Shown here: one piece after another, positions 8,779-20,650 of the stretch
How the letters are laid out: every line of letters begins with the position of its first letter
Position numbering within the stretch: the first letter of the stretch is position 1
Source of the DNA: Flavobacteriales bacterium
Lineage (GTDB): Bacteria > Bacteroidota > Bacteroidia > Flavobacteriales_F > PHOS-HE28
NCBI GenBank assembly: GCA_016703005.1
Contig: JADJCX010000002.1
Coordinates: forward strand, 248,001-312,000
Length of the DNA: 64,000 nucleotides
Reading direction: 5' to 3'
Position numbers and translations under genes: made by a program
Notes under the pieces: generated by a model
Seen by the model: only the letters and a program-made list of their open reading frames with translations
Databases searched by the model: none
Told to the model about the DNA's origin: nothing

Positions 8779-11700
8779 TTACTCGATCACAATGCGTTCA
8801 TGGTATCGCTCGTCACCCATGCTCACGATCACCGTGTACAAACCGGTACCGATGTCGGTGGCCATTTGCATGACGTGGTTCAATTCGCCATTGGCTGCGG
8901 CACTTTGTTCGCTGTGCACGCGGCGGCCCAGCGCATCGAACACGTCGATCACGACCGGTTGTTCATCCAGTACGCTTAAGCCGGTCATGTTCACGGTAAC
9001 GCGACCATCGCGCACAGGGTTCGGGAAAAGCTGAAGCGTTACATCATCATCAGCCGGGCTGCGTTCATCACCTTCTTCGAGATCACGGAACTGGGCGTTC
9101 GGCTGGTTGCTGATCCTGATCGTGCACATGCTGCCATACGCGCACCACGTAGCCCCGTTGTCGAAGCTGGCCCGCACGGTAACGCGGTAGGTTCGTCCGG
9201 CTTTCAGGGGTGTGGTATACCACTTGAAGAGCTGGCGCGACCTGTCAGGTCCGGCGATGCTGCGGCTGTAAGCGGGTTGTCCGGGAATGTTGGTGAAGAG
9301 GAACTGGTAGCGGTTGGCACCGGGTACTTCATATGCCCAGAGCGTTGTGGTGCCGTCCAGCTTCACGTTTACGATGTTGCAGGTGACCACGGGATCGGGG
9401 GTAGTGGTGAGCTGTGTGGGTTGGCAACCGCCGCCGATGGGTGTACCGGCGCACAAGCAGTTGGTACCGATCACATCGTTGTTGGTGTTGGCGTTGTTGT
9501 CGTTGCATGCCGTGCCAGGCTCCGGACCACCGGGGCAGAGGTCGTTGGCATCGCAAGTGCCATCGTTATCGGCATCGGCGAACGTTCCAGCGCAGAGGCA
9601 GTTGGTGCCGATCACATCGCCGGTTGTGCAGGCGTTGTTGTCGCTGCAGGCGGTGCCAGGCTCCGGACCACCGGGGCAGAGATCATCAGCATCGCAGGTG
9701 CCATCGGTATCGGCGTCAGCAAACGTTCCTGCACAGAGGCAGTTCGCATCGTACACATCACCGGTGGTGCAATCGTCGTTGTCGTCGCAGGCCGTTCCGG
9801 GCACAGCAGGACCACCAGGTACGCCTTCGCAATCGTTACCGAGCAGGGTGCCGGCGCAGAGGCAGTTGGCGCCGATGATGTCGTTGATGGTGTTGGCGTT
9901 GAAGTCATCGCACACGGTGCCGGGCTCCGGACCACCGGGGCAGAGGTCGTCGGCATCGCAGGTGCCATCGGCATCGGCATCAGCGAACGTTCCAGCGCAG
10001 AGGCAGTTGGCGCCGATCACGTCACCTGTTGTGCAATCGTCGTTGTCGTTGCACGCGGTGCCGGGCTCCAAGCCACCGGGGCAGAGGTCGTCGGCATCGC
10101 AGGTGCCATCGGCATCGGCATCAGCGAATGTTCCAGCGCAGAGGCAGTTGGCGCCGTAGACATCACCGGTGGTGCAATCGTCGTTGTCGTTGCAGGCTGT
10201 TCCGGGCTGTGCGGGTCCACCGGGCACTCCTTCGCAGTCGTTACCGAGCAGGGTGCCGGCGCAGATGCAGTTGCTCACTACATCGTTGATGGTGTTCGCG
10301 TTGCCGTCATCGCACGGGTTACCGTTCACCAAGTTGGCCAACAGCGGGCAAGCATCGTTGCAATCCGGGGTGCCGTCGCTGTCGCTATCGGTATCGGCCA
10401 CGCCGCATCCGCAAGCACCCGGTGCGACTTTGTTCGGGTCGTTAGGGCACAGATCATTGCAATCCGCGGTTCCGTCGCTATCCGTGTCCACATCGCTCAC
10501 ACCGCAACCGCAGATGCCGGGTGCGACCTTGTTCGGGTCGTTCGGGCAGCCGTCGTTGGCGTCGCAGGTCAGATCACCATCGGCGTCCTGGAAGGTGTTC
10601 GTTACGTTGCCGTTCAGGCACTCGTCCAATGTACACACGTCGTTGTCGTCGATCACCACTTGCGAGCAGGAACAACCGTTGCTGTTCACACCTTCGCCTG
10701 AGGGCGTGTTGGCGCAGAGGTCGCCGGAGTTGCAGACACCGTCGTTGTCATCGTCGTAGCAATCGAGGCGGTAGCTCACGCCGCACACCGTGGGGCTTAA
10801 CACTTCGATGTAGTAGGTGCCTGCCGCTGCTGGACCGGCTGTGGCAACGCTGCTGGTGGCTACCACGCCGCCGCCCCCAACCGCTGCTGTTGCGTTCGTC
10901 GAAATGACGGTGGAGGCTGAATTGCGTATACGCAAAGTCATGGTCCCAGCCGCCCCTGCGTTCTCGGCACGCACATTCACGGTGAGCACACCCCCGGGAT
11001 GGTTCACCTCGAACCAATCGCTGGTGTTGTCATACTCGAAGCTCGCGCGACCGAAGGCCGGTGCGGCGCTCAGGTCGATGACGATGGCTGGACCAGCGCT
11101 CTGGTTGGGCTCAGCATCATCCGCAAAGAGCGGTGCGGCAACGGTATAGTTGAAGCGGTAGGAAACTCCGCAAACGGTGGGATCCCGCAGGTCCAGATAG
11201 TACTCGGCCTCGGTCCCCGTGCAATTGCGGGTGAAACTGGTAGTGGCGGGCGATCCGTTGGCGCCCACGCTCGCGGTCCAGGTCTCTAGCACGGTGCTTG
11301 AGCTGTTCCGGAAGAGGAGGTTCATGCTGCCTGCCGTTGGGCCGGCGTTCTCGGCCAACACGGTCACGGTGATCACCCCATCGTTGGGCGCCTGTAGTCG
11401 GTACCAATCACTGGCGTTGTCGTAATTGAAGGTCAAACGCCCTTCATGGTCCGTTCCATAGTTGGCGATGATCGCTTGTCCAGCAGAAGCATTCGGCTCT
11501 GCATCGTCAGTGAATACCGGTGCCGCGACCGTGTAATTGAGTCGATAGGAAACGCCGCAGACAGTAGGATCGCGCAGGTCCAGATAGTACACTTCTTCGG
11601 TACCGGTGCAGTTGCGGGTGAAAGTGGTGGTGGCGGGCGATCCGTTGGCGCCCACGTTCGCGGTCCAGGTCTCCAGCACGGTGCTTGAGCTGTTCCGGAA

Positions 11701-13133
11701 GAGGACGGTCATGGTACCAGCTGCGGGGCCGGCGTTCTCGGCCAATACAGTAACGGTGATCACCCCATCGTTGGGTGCTTGCAACCGGAACCAATCGCTG
11801 GCGTTGTCGTAATTGAAGGTCACGCGTCCGTCGTAGTCCGTTCCTGCATTGGCGATGATCGCTGGGCCTGCGGATTGGTTCGGCTCTTGGTCATCCGCAT
11901 AGAGCGGCGCTGCCACGGTGTAATTGAGGCGGTAGGAAACACCGCAATCATCCGGGGTATCCAAGGATAGGTAGTACACGTCTTCAGTGCCGGAGCAAGT
12001 GTGCGTGAAGGTGTTGGACACCGGCACTCCGCTGGCGCCGATCACGGCAATCCACGTCTCGATCACCGTGGAAGCGTCGTCGCGGAGATACACGGTCATC
12101 TCGCTGGGCAAGGCCCCCGCATGCTCAGCAAATACGGTCACTGTCATCAAGCCGTCGGTGGGTGCCTGCAGTCGGAACCAGTCGATCGTATTGTCGTACT
12201 CGAAGCTTAGTCGGCCATCATAGTTGGTGCCTGCATCGGCGATGATCGCAGGGCCTGCGCTCTGGTTCGGTTCGGCGTCATCGCCGTAGAACGGCGCAGC
12301 CACCGTGTAGCTGATGCGGTATGAAGCTCCGCACACCGAGGGTGCATCGAAGGTGAGGAAGTAGTGCGCTTCTGCACCCGTGCAGTTGCGTGTGAACGTA
12401 TTGGTCATCGGAGTGCCCGAAGCGCCCACGTTCACCGTCCATGTCTGCAGGACGGTGGAAGAACTGTTACGCAGGCGCAAGTTCATCGTGCCCGGTGCAG
12501 CATCGGCGTGCTCAGCCAGTACGGTTACCGTTATCACACCATCGTTCGGTGCGAGGATGCGGTGCCAGTCGTCGGCATCACCATATTCGAAGTTGATCTG
12601 TCCATCGCGAGGAACGCCGGCATCCAGCGTGTCCAGGGCTTGACCAGCGTTGACGTTCGGCTCGCTATCGTTGGCGTAGTCCGGTGAAAGCCGATCGTAC
12701 GTGAGCGAGTAGTTCGTGCAAACCGAAGGACTCGGGTTGGTGATGCTGATGTAGTACACGCCGATGCCTGAGCACAGGTGTGTGAACGTCTCGTTCACCG
12801 GCACCCCGTTCGCGCCAGCGGTCAGCGCGAACGTGCCAATCACCGTTTGAGCGCTTTGCGGAGCAGAAGGCTCACCGGCAGATCCGTGGGACCAGTGTTG
12901 CTCATGCTGCTCTGCAGTCGCAGCTGGCCCTTGAAGGCGGTGTGAGGTGAGAGTAATCATCCGAGCTCGTCCGTGGGTGCACAAGCACCGATGCTGCCGG
13001 CCATGGGCGTGTTGTACGTGATCGGATCAGCGGTGCCGCTGCCGTTGTTGGGCTCGGTCTCCGTTTGCGCCCACGTACACAAGGGCACCAATAGGGCCAT
13101 TGCGCAAGCGAGCAGTTTGTTCAGGGTTCTCAT
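8779..13133 (-). CDS. Giant secreted multi-repeat protein with T9SS type A sorting domain (frameshift near N-terminus)
   Basis: The true start is the ATG at 13133: MRTLNKLLACAMALLVPLCTWAQTETEPNNGSG, a clear signal peptide. The frame is lost at about 12965 and regained by about 12850, where the long uninterrupted reading of some 1350 codons begins, so one or two indels lie there. After the signal peptide come six modules of about 130 residues, each opening with (D)xEPNxSxG and holding DDWxRLxAPxDGVxTVxVxAEHAG and CGxSYRLxYTVAAP; these resemble bacterial pre-peptidase (PPC-like) domains. A stretch of calcium-binding-like repeats (DADGDLTCDANDGCPNDPNK, and PGTACNDNDDCTTGDV units, Cys-rich) follows. 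The last about 85 residues (LFPNPVRDGRVTVNM...GLYTVIVSMG...ERIVIE) are a T9SS type A domain. It is probably a surface or matrix protein; no catalytic domain is seen. It shares modules and an upstream motif with the next gene. Confidence 0.82.
9480..10290 (-). repeat. Tandem Cys/Asp-rich coding repeat array
   Basis: Within the giant gene, a unit of about 47 codons (GTACNDNDDCTTGD...CLCAGTFADADADGTCDADDLCPGG) recurs at least five times with long runs of identical DNA, mixed with longer LLGNDCEGVPGGPA variants. The regular Asp and Cys spacing suggests Ca-binding, disulfide-linked loops like thrombospondin type 3 repeats. Confidence 0.8.
11100..12700 (-). repeat. Tandem EPN modules with a 387-bp period
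   Basis: The EPN modules repeat at about 387-390 bp. Two neighbouring copies (around 11219-11325 and 11606-11712) are almost identical in DNA over about 100 bp and exactly 387 bp apart, showing recent duplication or gene conversion. Other copies are more diverged. Confidence 0.8.
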
Positions 13134-13208
13134 GGTTTTGGGTGTTGGTTGTTGAGAATGGGAGAGGGTTTTGGAGGTTGGTCGCTTGGTCGGAGGTTCC
13201 GATCCATG

Positions 13209-13243
13209 TACATCGGGATGGGTGGTGCGATGTGAACGATCAT
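13209..13243 (-). promoter_or_regulatory. Predicted ECF-sigma promoter of the 8779-13133 gene
   Basis: Read on the minus strand, ATGATCGTTCACAT (13243-13230) is followed after exactly 14 nt by CGATGTA (13215-13209). The same two blocks with the same spacing precede the neighbouring giant gene. The spacing fits -35/-10 boxes of extracytoplasmic sigma factors. It lies about 76 nt before the ATG at 13133. Confidence 0.6.
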
Positions 13244-13308
13244 TCAGTAGAACGCCTGCGCGGCCGGTCGATCGACCGGCCGCACATCAACCTTCATGGA
13301 GCGCGTTG

Positions 13309-16300
13309 TCAAGGCAATTGCGCTGAGCGGCTGTTGGTCGGCACCACACCGCCGATGTTGATCAGGATCGGGTCCCGATCGTTGTCCGTGCCGGTGTACT
13401 TCACCGTGCCGTCCAGGTTCACATCCTCAGCCCGGTAGCCGTCCGTGGTGTTCGTGGGCACGGTGCCGCCAATGGCAATGAGGATCGGATCGCGGTCATT
13501 GTCCGTACCAGTGTACTTCAGCACCCCATCGAAGTTCACATCGCCGGACCAGAGCACTTCTACCGGCACGGCACCCGTCACGCTCTTGCGTGCATCCGTG
13601 CCGAAGGTGGCAGTGGTGGAAGTCGTGAGGTCGACCAAAGGGGACGTGGAGGAAATGCTGACGGAGGTGCCGGTCATGCAGCCCAAGTGATTGCGGTGCA
13701 GCGCGGCGACGTAGTAGTTAGCCTGACCGACAGCGAATGCGACCGGTGAGGTTCCGTCAAGGTCGACGACGTCGTTATCCCGTTGAAGCAATGCGCTTCG
13801 GCTTGACACCACTGTTCCCGCGTCGTTCGCATCGCGTAGTTCAATGAGCACCCAGTCCGTGATCGCATCATTGCCGCTTAGTGCGAGAAGAGCAGGTGCA
13901 ATGCTGCCCGTGCCACCGCCGGTGTGTACATAACCAAGTGCCGGGTACGGGTCTGAAAGCGGAAATGCGGCGAGACCACGCAGCGCATCGTCCATCAGGC
14001 CGGTGCTGGCATCGTAGGGGCCTTCGAGCATAACGCGCACCGGAACGGAAACAGTAGCAATCGTTCCCTCGCAACTGCAACCGGCTATGATCACATCATT
14101 GATGGTAGCGCCGTTGTTGTCGTCGCACGGCATGCCGGGTTCGGGCCCACCAGCGCATACATCAGCAGCGTTGCAAGTGCCGTCGCCATCCGCATCGTAG
14201 CAATGGATGCGATAGCTCACGCCGCAGGTGACATCCTTCAGGATCATGCGGTAGAGGGAACCCGCCGAAAGCGATGGAAGGGTGAAGGTGTTGGTGAGCG
14301 ATGTGGATGAACCACCCACCGGTACCGTGAACGAACCGAACAACGTGCTGGCGCTGTTGCGCACTTCCAGCACCATCGAACCTTGGCCCGCGTTCACATG
14401 CTCGGCACTGATGGTCACGCTCCACGGACCACCGGGATGTGTGAAACCGTAGTAGTCATCGTCCGTGGTGTTGTAGAATCCGATGTGGCCCTGGTGCCCG
14501 GCTGCGTTCAGGTTCATGGGTGTGCCGGCGCCGCTGTTGTTCGGTTCAGGGTCGTTGGCATAGACCGGCTCCGTGATGGTCCAACTCACACGATATGAAG
14601 CGCCGCACGTGTTGCTCGACAGGTTCAGGTAGTAGGTCACCGTGGTGCCACGGCAGCTCAAGCTGAATGAAGTACTGTCCGGTGTGGAGTTGGCGCCTAC
14701 GGCAGCGTTCCAAGTGGCGAGCGTTGTGCTGGTGCTCAATGAGATACGGGCGGCAAGCGTCTCAATGGTCGAGGCTCCTGCGTGCTCCGCCTCGATGGTC
14801 ACGTGCAGCACACCGTCGGCAGGTATGTTTATGCGGTAGTAGTCGTTGTTCTCCCCGCCACCGAAATTGAGTTGTCCGGTCATGGGTGTGGAGCCGGGAA
14901 GAACGATCGCCGATGACGTGGATCCGTTCGATTCCAGATCGTTAGCGAAGACCGGCGCGGCCATGGTGTACTTCCAGCGGTACGAAACGCCGCAGCCGTA
15001 GGAGGCGAGGCGCACATCGTAATCCGTGGTGGATGTGCGGCAGGGGATGCTGAAGGTGCTCGTTACGGGAACGCCGTTCGCTCCCACCGGGATGGTCCAG
15101 AACTGGATCGTGGTGCCCGCCGATGTGTAGATGCGCAATTCCATGGAATCTGCAACTGCGCCCACGTGTTCGGCTTGCACCTCGAAGGTCATCACACCGT
15201 TCGTGGGCGCAACGATGTTGTACTGGTCGGCGTCGCTCGAGTCATCGAAATCGAGCTGACCTTCCTGAAACGTGTCGTGCGCTACCAGCGGACCTCCCCC
15301 GCCGGGGGATTGGTTGTTCGGCTCCGCATCGGTAGGGAAAACCGCGGGCAGCATGGTGTACTTCCAGCGGTAACTGGTGCCGCAGGTAGTGGAGGAGAGG
15401 CGTATGTCATAGTCCTTGGAAGAGCTCCGGCACGGGATGCTGAACACGCTGGTGACCGGTACACCGTTCGCGCCCACCGGGATGGTCCAGAACTGAATGG
15501 TAGTGCCAGCCGATGTATACAGTCGAAGCTCCATGGAACCAGCCATCGCGCCCAAATGCTCAGCCTGTAGTTCAAATCGCATCACGCCATTGATCGGCGG
15601 AACGATGTTGAATAGATCGTTGGTGGTGTTCCCATAGAACTCGAGATGGCCATCCTGGTAGGTGTCGTGCACCACCAGTGGGCCGCCCCCGCCGGGCGTG
15701 TTGTTGTTGGGTTCCGGATCGTTCGCGAAGGGCGGTGGAGACACTGTGTAGCTGAGGCGGTAGGAGGTGAGGCAGATGTCCGAACTGATGCGTAGGTAGT
15801 ATTGGACCGTATTGCCGAGGCAAGCCCGTTTGAGCAAGGAGCTGATCGGTATGGAACCTGCACCGATCGGCGCGGTCCAGGTCTCTAGCACGGTGCCGCT
15901 GCTGAGGAAGAGCTGCACCGTAACGATCTGGTTCGGCTGGCTCCCTGCGTGCTCGGCCTCCACGAGAACATGCAACTCGCCATCGCTGGAGAGGTTCACC
16001 CGGTATTGGTCGGTATTGTCACTACCGAAGTTCAGCCGCCCCTGTGTGGTCTGCGTTTCGGGCAGCACAATGGCCTGTGCTGTGCTGTTGTTCGGTTCGG
16101 TATCGTTGGTGAAGACCGGCGTGGTCAGCGTCCACTTCAACTTGTAGGAGATGCCACAGGTGCTGGAGGATAAGCGCAGATCGTAGTTCGTGCTGCCCGT
16201 GCGACAGGTCACGCTATCCGTGGTGATAATGGGTATGCTGCTGGTGCCCACCGGCACGTTCCAGTTGTGCAGCACGATGCCCGCCGAACTGAGCAAGGCC

Positions 16301-19300
16301 ACTTGCATGGTTCCTGGATCCGGACCGGCGTGCTCGGCCTCTACTTCGATGTTCACCATGCCGTCCGCCGATGGCACAATTCGATAGAGGTCGTAGAAGC
16401 TCTCACCATAGAACTCGAGATGGCCTTCGGTGTAGGTGTCGTAAGGCAGTGGCGTACCCGGTTGCAGGTTGTTGGGTTCTGCGTCGGGTGCGAAGTATGG
16501 CGCGGTCATGCTGTACTGGATCCGGTACGAAACACCGCAAGTGGAGGACGTGAGGCGCACGTTGTAGGGGTTCACTGTGCTTTGGCAGCGTATGCTCACC
16601 GTGCTAGTGTCCGGGATGCCATTGGCACCAACATCCAGGTTCCACGTTTGCAGGGTGATGCCGGTCGAGGAATACAGCCTCAGTTCCAAAGTGCTAGGTG
16701 CTGCACCTGTGTGCTCGGCCTGCACTTCGAAAGTCATGACGCCATTCGTGGGTGCGGCGATGGTGTAGTAGTCGTAGGCATTCTCCCCATCGAAGGCGAG
16801 ATGCCCTTCCGTGTATGTGTTATGCGCCAAGGATGTGCCCGGAGTACCATCGTTGGGCTCGGTGTCGGCGGCGAAATGCGGTGCCGTCATGGTGTACTTC
16901 AGGCGGTACGATATGCCGCAAGTGGATGAGGTGAGGCGCAGGTTGTACGCGTTCAACGTACTGCGGCAAGGGGTGCTTACCACAGTTGTATCGGGCGTGC
17001 CATTTGCGCCTACGTCGATCGTCCACGACTGGATGAGGCTGCCCCCAGCCGTGAGGAGCGCCAGATCCAAACTGCCTGGTGTTGCGCCCGTGTGTTCTGC
17101 CTGCACTTCGAAAGTCATGACACCATAGCTGGGTGCGACGATGTTGTAGATGTCGTTGACGTTCTCCGCGTCGAACTGCAATTGGCCTTCCGTGTAGGTG
17201 TCGTGGGCCAGGGCTGCTCCGGGTGCGCTGTTGTTCGGTTCCGTATCGGCCGCGAAGAGCGGTGATGAAACCGTGTACTTGAACCGGTAAGAGGTGCCGC
17301 AAACACCTGAGGTGATGCGGATGTAATAGGTGTTGACGGTGCTCCTGCACGTGATGTTCACGTTGCTCGTGATCGGTGCGCCATTGGCACCGACCGCTAC
17401 ATCCCATGCCTGCTGTTCGGTGCCGGTCGAGTTGAGCAGCGCTACGACCATGGTGTCCGGTGTTGCTCCCGTATGCTCGGCCTGCACTTCGATGTTCAGT
17501 ACACCGTTGCTGGGAAGTACGATGCTGTAGTAGTCGTAGATGGTTTCCAGATCGAAGTTGGTTCTGCCATCGCGGTCGGTGTTGTGCGCAACCGGTGTGG
17601 CGGTTGCGCCGATCGCATTGTTGGGTTCGGGGTCGTTGCCGAAGGCCGGTGCCAGGATCGTGTATGACAGTGAATAGAATGTGCAATGCGCCGTGCTAGG
17701 GTTGTCCATAACGATGCGGTAGGAACCGATGCCGATGCATGGGAACAGGAATTCACCGGCAAGGGGCTGTTTGTTCGCACCCGCTTGGAGGACGTGGGTG
17801 CTCAACGTGCTTCCACCGGAGCTCAACACGCGGAAAGTCACATCGAGCGCAGTAGGTCCCGTGTTCGATAAGCAGGCGTGCACGCGCAACACGCCTTGGC
17901 CCGTAGTGGCTAGGCTGAAGTAGTCCGAGGAATTGTCAGGGGCAATGCACGCGCCCATCGTGCCGCTCTTGTCGGTACCAGGGCTGAGTGCATTGGCTTG
18001 ACCCGCGCTGTTATTGGGTTCGCTTTCAAACTGGTCCGCACAGATGCAACTCGTGCTGGAGTTGTTGATGGAGAGGTTGGTGCCGTTGTCTATCCCCACA
18101 GTATCGGGATCACTCGCGATGACGCGTATCCTATAGCCATTGCCAGGGGACGTCCCCGTGGGTATGGTGGCAATGATGGTCCCGTTCGCCGTGGCATTCA
18201 GTATGCCGATCGACACAGGGCTGCTGAAGCTCCCGCCAGCATTCGATAGCTCGGCGATGAAGATGTTGCTGGGATCGAAAGTGCCTTCGACCGTGTAAGG
18301 AACGCTCACCAATTCACCGGCACAGAACGGACTGCCATCCACTGTGCCGATGGTGACGCTTGGTGGGATGTACAACCCGAACTTGGCCAGGAAGGCGGCC
18401 TGGTTCGTAGTCGAATTCTGGTGGCCGTTATAAGCAATACCCGTGGTCGATCCAGAGGTACCCGCAACATTTACCATCTCTTCAGGACCTGCGGAACAAC
18501 CACGTACGCTCTCCTGGAAATTCCCACCGTAATAGGTGCCCCACTGTCGGATACCGCTTGGGTTGAACTTGACGATGTATGCATCACCACCCGCATTTGT
18601 GGGTTGATGACCATCCGGGGTCGCGATCCCGGTCGGACTGTTCGTCTGGCCAGCGAGGTACGCATTGCCGTACCCGTCAACCGCACAGCCATCTCCGGAT
18701 TCATCCGCACTACCGCCGTAGTAGGTAGCCCAAAGTCGCGAGCCCGAGCCAGAGAATTTCGCCAGGAGCCCGTCCCCGAAGGTGCTGTTCTCACCTCCCT
18801 CAGTGCCGCCATAGGAGTTCTGGTGCCCTCCGGAACTGATCCGGACGTTGACCGTGTGGTTCCCGACATATACACATTTCCATCCACATCAGTTGCAATA
18901 GCTGGGTCGTTTTCAGTGTCCGCACCTCCGTAGTAGGTGCCCCATTGTCTTGATCCGGAACCGGTGAATTTCACGAGGAAGAGATCGTTGTCTCCTCCAG
19001 CGAACGCATTCATGAACCCACCGGAAGCAATGCCGGAGCTTGAGTTGGTGGAACCAGAGAGATAGACATTTCCACTCTGATCAGCAGCACATGATGTCCC
19101 CTCATCGCCGCCGGCACCGCCATAGTATGTCGCCCACGAGCGGTTGCCGTTAGGGTCGATTTTACCAGGTAGGCATCTCCAAGGCCCCCTGATGAATTCT
19201 GGTGCCCGGCCGAGGAGATGCCACTGAGCGAGTTGGTCCAGCCGCAGATGAACACATTCCCATCCCCATCTGTTGTGCACCTCGCCTTGCTTTCGAAATC

Positions 19301-20482
19301 TGATCCACCGTAGTAGGTAGCCCATTGCCGGGCACCGGTGTTGTTGAATTTCACCAGGAACGCATCCTGCCCCCCACCGTAGGTGCCTTGATGCCCTGCA
19401 CTGGCAATGCCGGAACTGGATTCCGTATAGCCCGAGAGATACACGTTGCCGACGGCATCGAACGCACAGCCGTGTCCAACCTCGTTGGCCCCTCCTCCAT
19501 AGTATGTAGCCCATAATCGGACACCGTCGCTATTGAAGACAGCTAGAAAGGCATCGGCATTGCCGCCACCTGAGGTGTTCTGGTGCCCACCAGAGGCGAT
19601 GCCGGTTGATGAATCGGTCCAGCCTGCGAGCGCAACGTTCCCATTCGCCGCTGTTGCGCAGGCCATACCCTCCTCGAAACCTCCACCGCCATAATAGGTG
19701 CCCCAGATCAGGTCCGGGTCGATGGTCAGAGCGCGCGCACGATCGTATCCCCCCAGTTCGAAACGCACCACATTCCCATCGAGCACGAATCGCGTGGCCA
19801 CTTGCTTTCCGTCCTGGAAGCTCAACGGTGCCTTCTCCGTGAAACGCCCCATGCTGTTTCCCCGGACAAGCCCGCCATCACTCGCGATGAAGAGCTCTTC
19901 ATGATGCGTGTGGCGCATCCGGATCAGCGATGGGTCCGCGCCGGGATGTACGATGAAGTCCTGCTTGATACCACTAGGCGTGGTGAACACCACCCAGTCA
20001 ATGCCGGGATACACGTCGTGGTGCGTGAGTTTGGTGTACGAATGGACATCCTCCACATTGTCGGCGTAGTAGTTCGTGTGGTCCGGGCTTCGGCCTTCGG
20101 CAGTGATGCGCGGGAAGAGGAGCGCACCTTCCAGCATCACGTCCATGCGGCCGGTTTCCATGCGTGCGCCTTCCATCGGTTCCGCCACACCGTTCTTCAA
20201 GGCATCGGCGTGTCCTTCGGGCAGGTGTGCACGCTTGAACTGATACGCGATGCCATTGCCCAAGAGGAAGAGCTGCGTGTTCCCCTGGGTCAGGCGGTAG
20301 CGCACATGCGGCGCCGGCTCACCCTCCATGGTGCGCACTTGGCCTTTGTTCTCCTCAAAGCCCGTGGGTGCGACCGCTGCCGATGATGGAACGGCAAGAG
20401 GCGTGCTGATGGGATCGCGGGGGACGATAGCGAGAAGTCCGGTTGTGAAAAGCGTAACGAGAGGTAGGGTCAGTGAGCGCAT
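13309..20482 (-). CDS. Giant SBBP-propeller and EPN-repeat secreted protein (two frameshifts)
   Basis: The start is the ATG at 20482: MRSLTLPLVTLFTTGLLAIVP, a signal peptide. Residues about 45-330 match the N-terminal domain of SBBP-repeat proteins (FEENKGQVRTMEGE...PGIDWVVFTTPSGIKQDF...LTIDPDLIWGTYYGG). Then come propeller blades of the form WATYYGG...GNVYLSGYT.SSSGIAS.GHQ. The frame changes at about 19165 and again at about 18845, then stays open to the stop at 13309. The remainder holds a CAGELVSVPYTVEGTFDPSNIF domain, ten EPN modules of about 129 residues, a DADGDGTCNAADVC loop and a C-terminus with two dockerin-like repeats (GDVNFDGVLKYTGTDNDRDPI, EDVNLDGTVKYTGTDNDRDP) ending in RSAQLP. 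Total is about 2390 residues. It has no classic T9SS type A domain; the dockerin-like tail is a frequent C-terminus of Bacteroidota surface proteins. It is divergent from the sigma operon. Confidence 0.8.
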
Positions 20483-20509
20483 GGGTTGGGGACTTGGGTA
20501 GGATCGTCT

Positions 20510-20544
20510 TACATCGGTGACAGGGGCGGAATGTGAACGATCAT
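20510..20544 (-). promoter_or_regulatory. Predicted ECF-sigma promoter of the 13309-20482 gene
   Basis: On the minus strand ATGATCGTTCACAT (20544-20531), 14 nt, then CGATGTA (20516-20510), 28 nt before the ATG at 20482. Both blocks and the spacing are identical to those upstream of the other giant gene (13209-13243). Confidence 0.65.
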
Positions 20545-20563
20545 AAAAACCAGGGTCATTCCT

Positions 20564-20591
20564 GTTCACATTCCAACCCCTTCCCGATGAT
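20564..20591 (+). promoter_or_regulatory. Predicted autoregulatory promoter of the ECF sigma operon
   Basis: On the plus strand GTTCACAT (20564-20571), 13 nt, then CGATGAT (20585-20591), 59 nt before the GTG at 20651. It is a close variant of the motif on the opposite strand; the two GTTCACATTCC copies face each other as an inverted repeat in the divergent intergenic region. Confidence 0.55.
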
Positions 20592-20650
20592 GCTGTGAAT
20601 ACGGTCCCACCCATACCACATGACCTCCAACCACTCGATACCGTATTATC

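Noticed and set aside
9480..10290. Regular short repeats considered as a CRISPR array.
   Set aside because: The repeats are coding, multiples of three, directly adjacent with no unique spacers, and no cas genes are near.
9277..10701. A plus-strand open frame of 474 codons opposite the giant repeat gene.
   Set aside because: It is periodic because the minus-strand repeats are periodic; no domain and implausible composition.
13272..13290. GGCCGGTCGATCGACCGGCC palindrome considered as an integration or replication site.
   Set aside because: It is a short perfect palindrome just after the stop of a gene; more likely a hairpin, and no integrase or tRNA is near.
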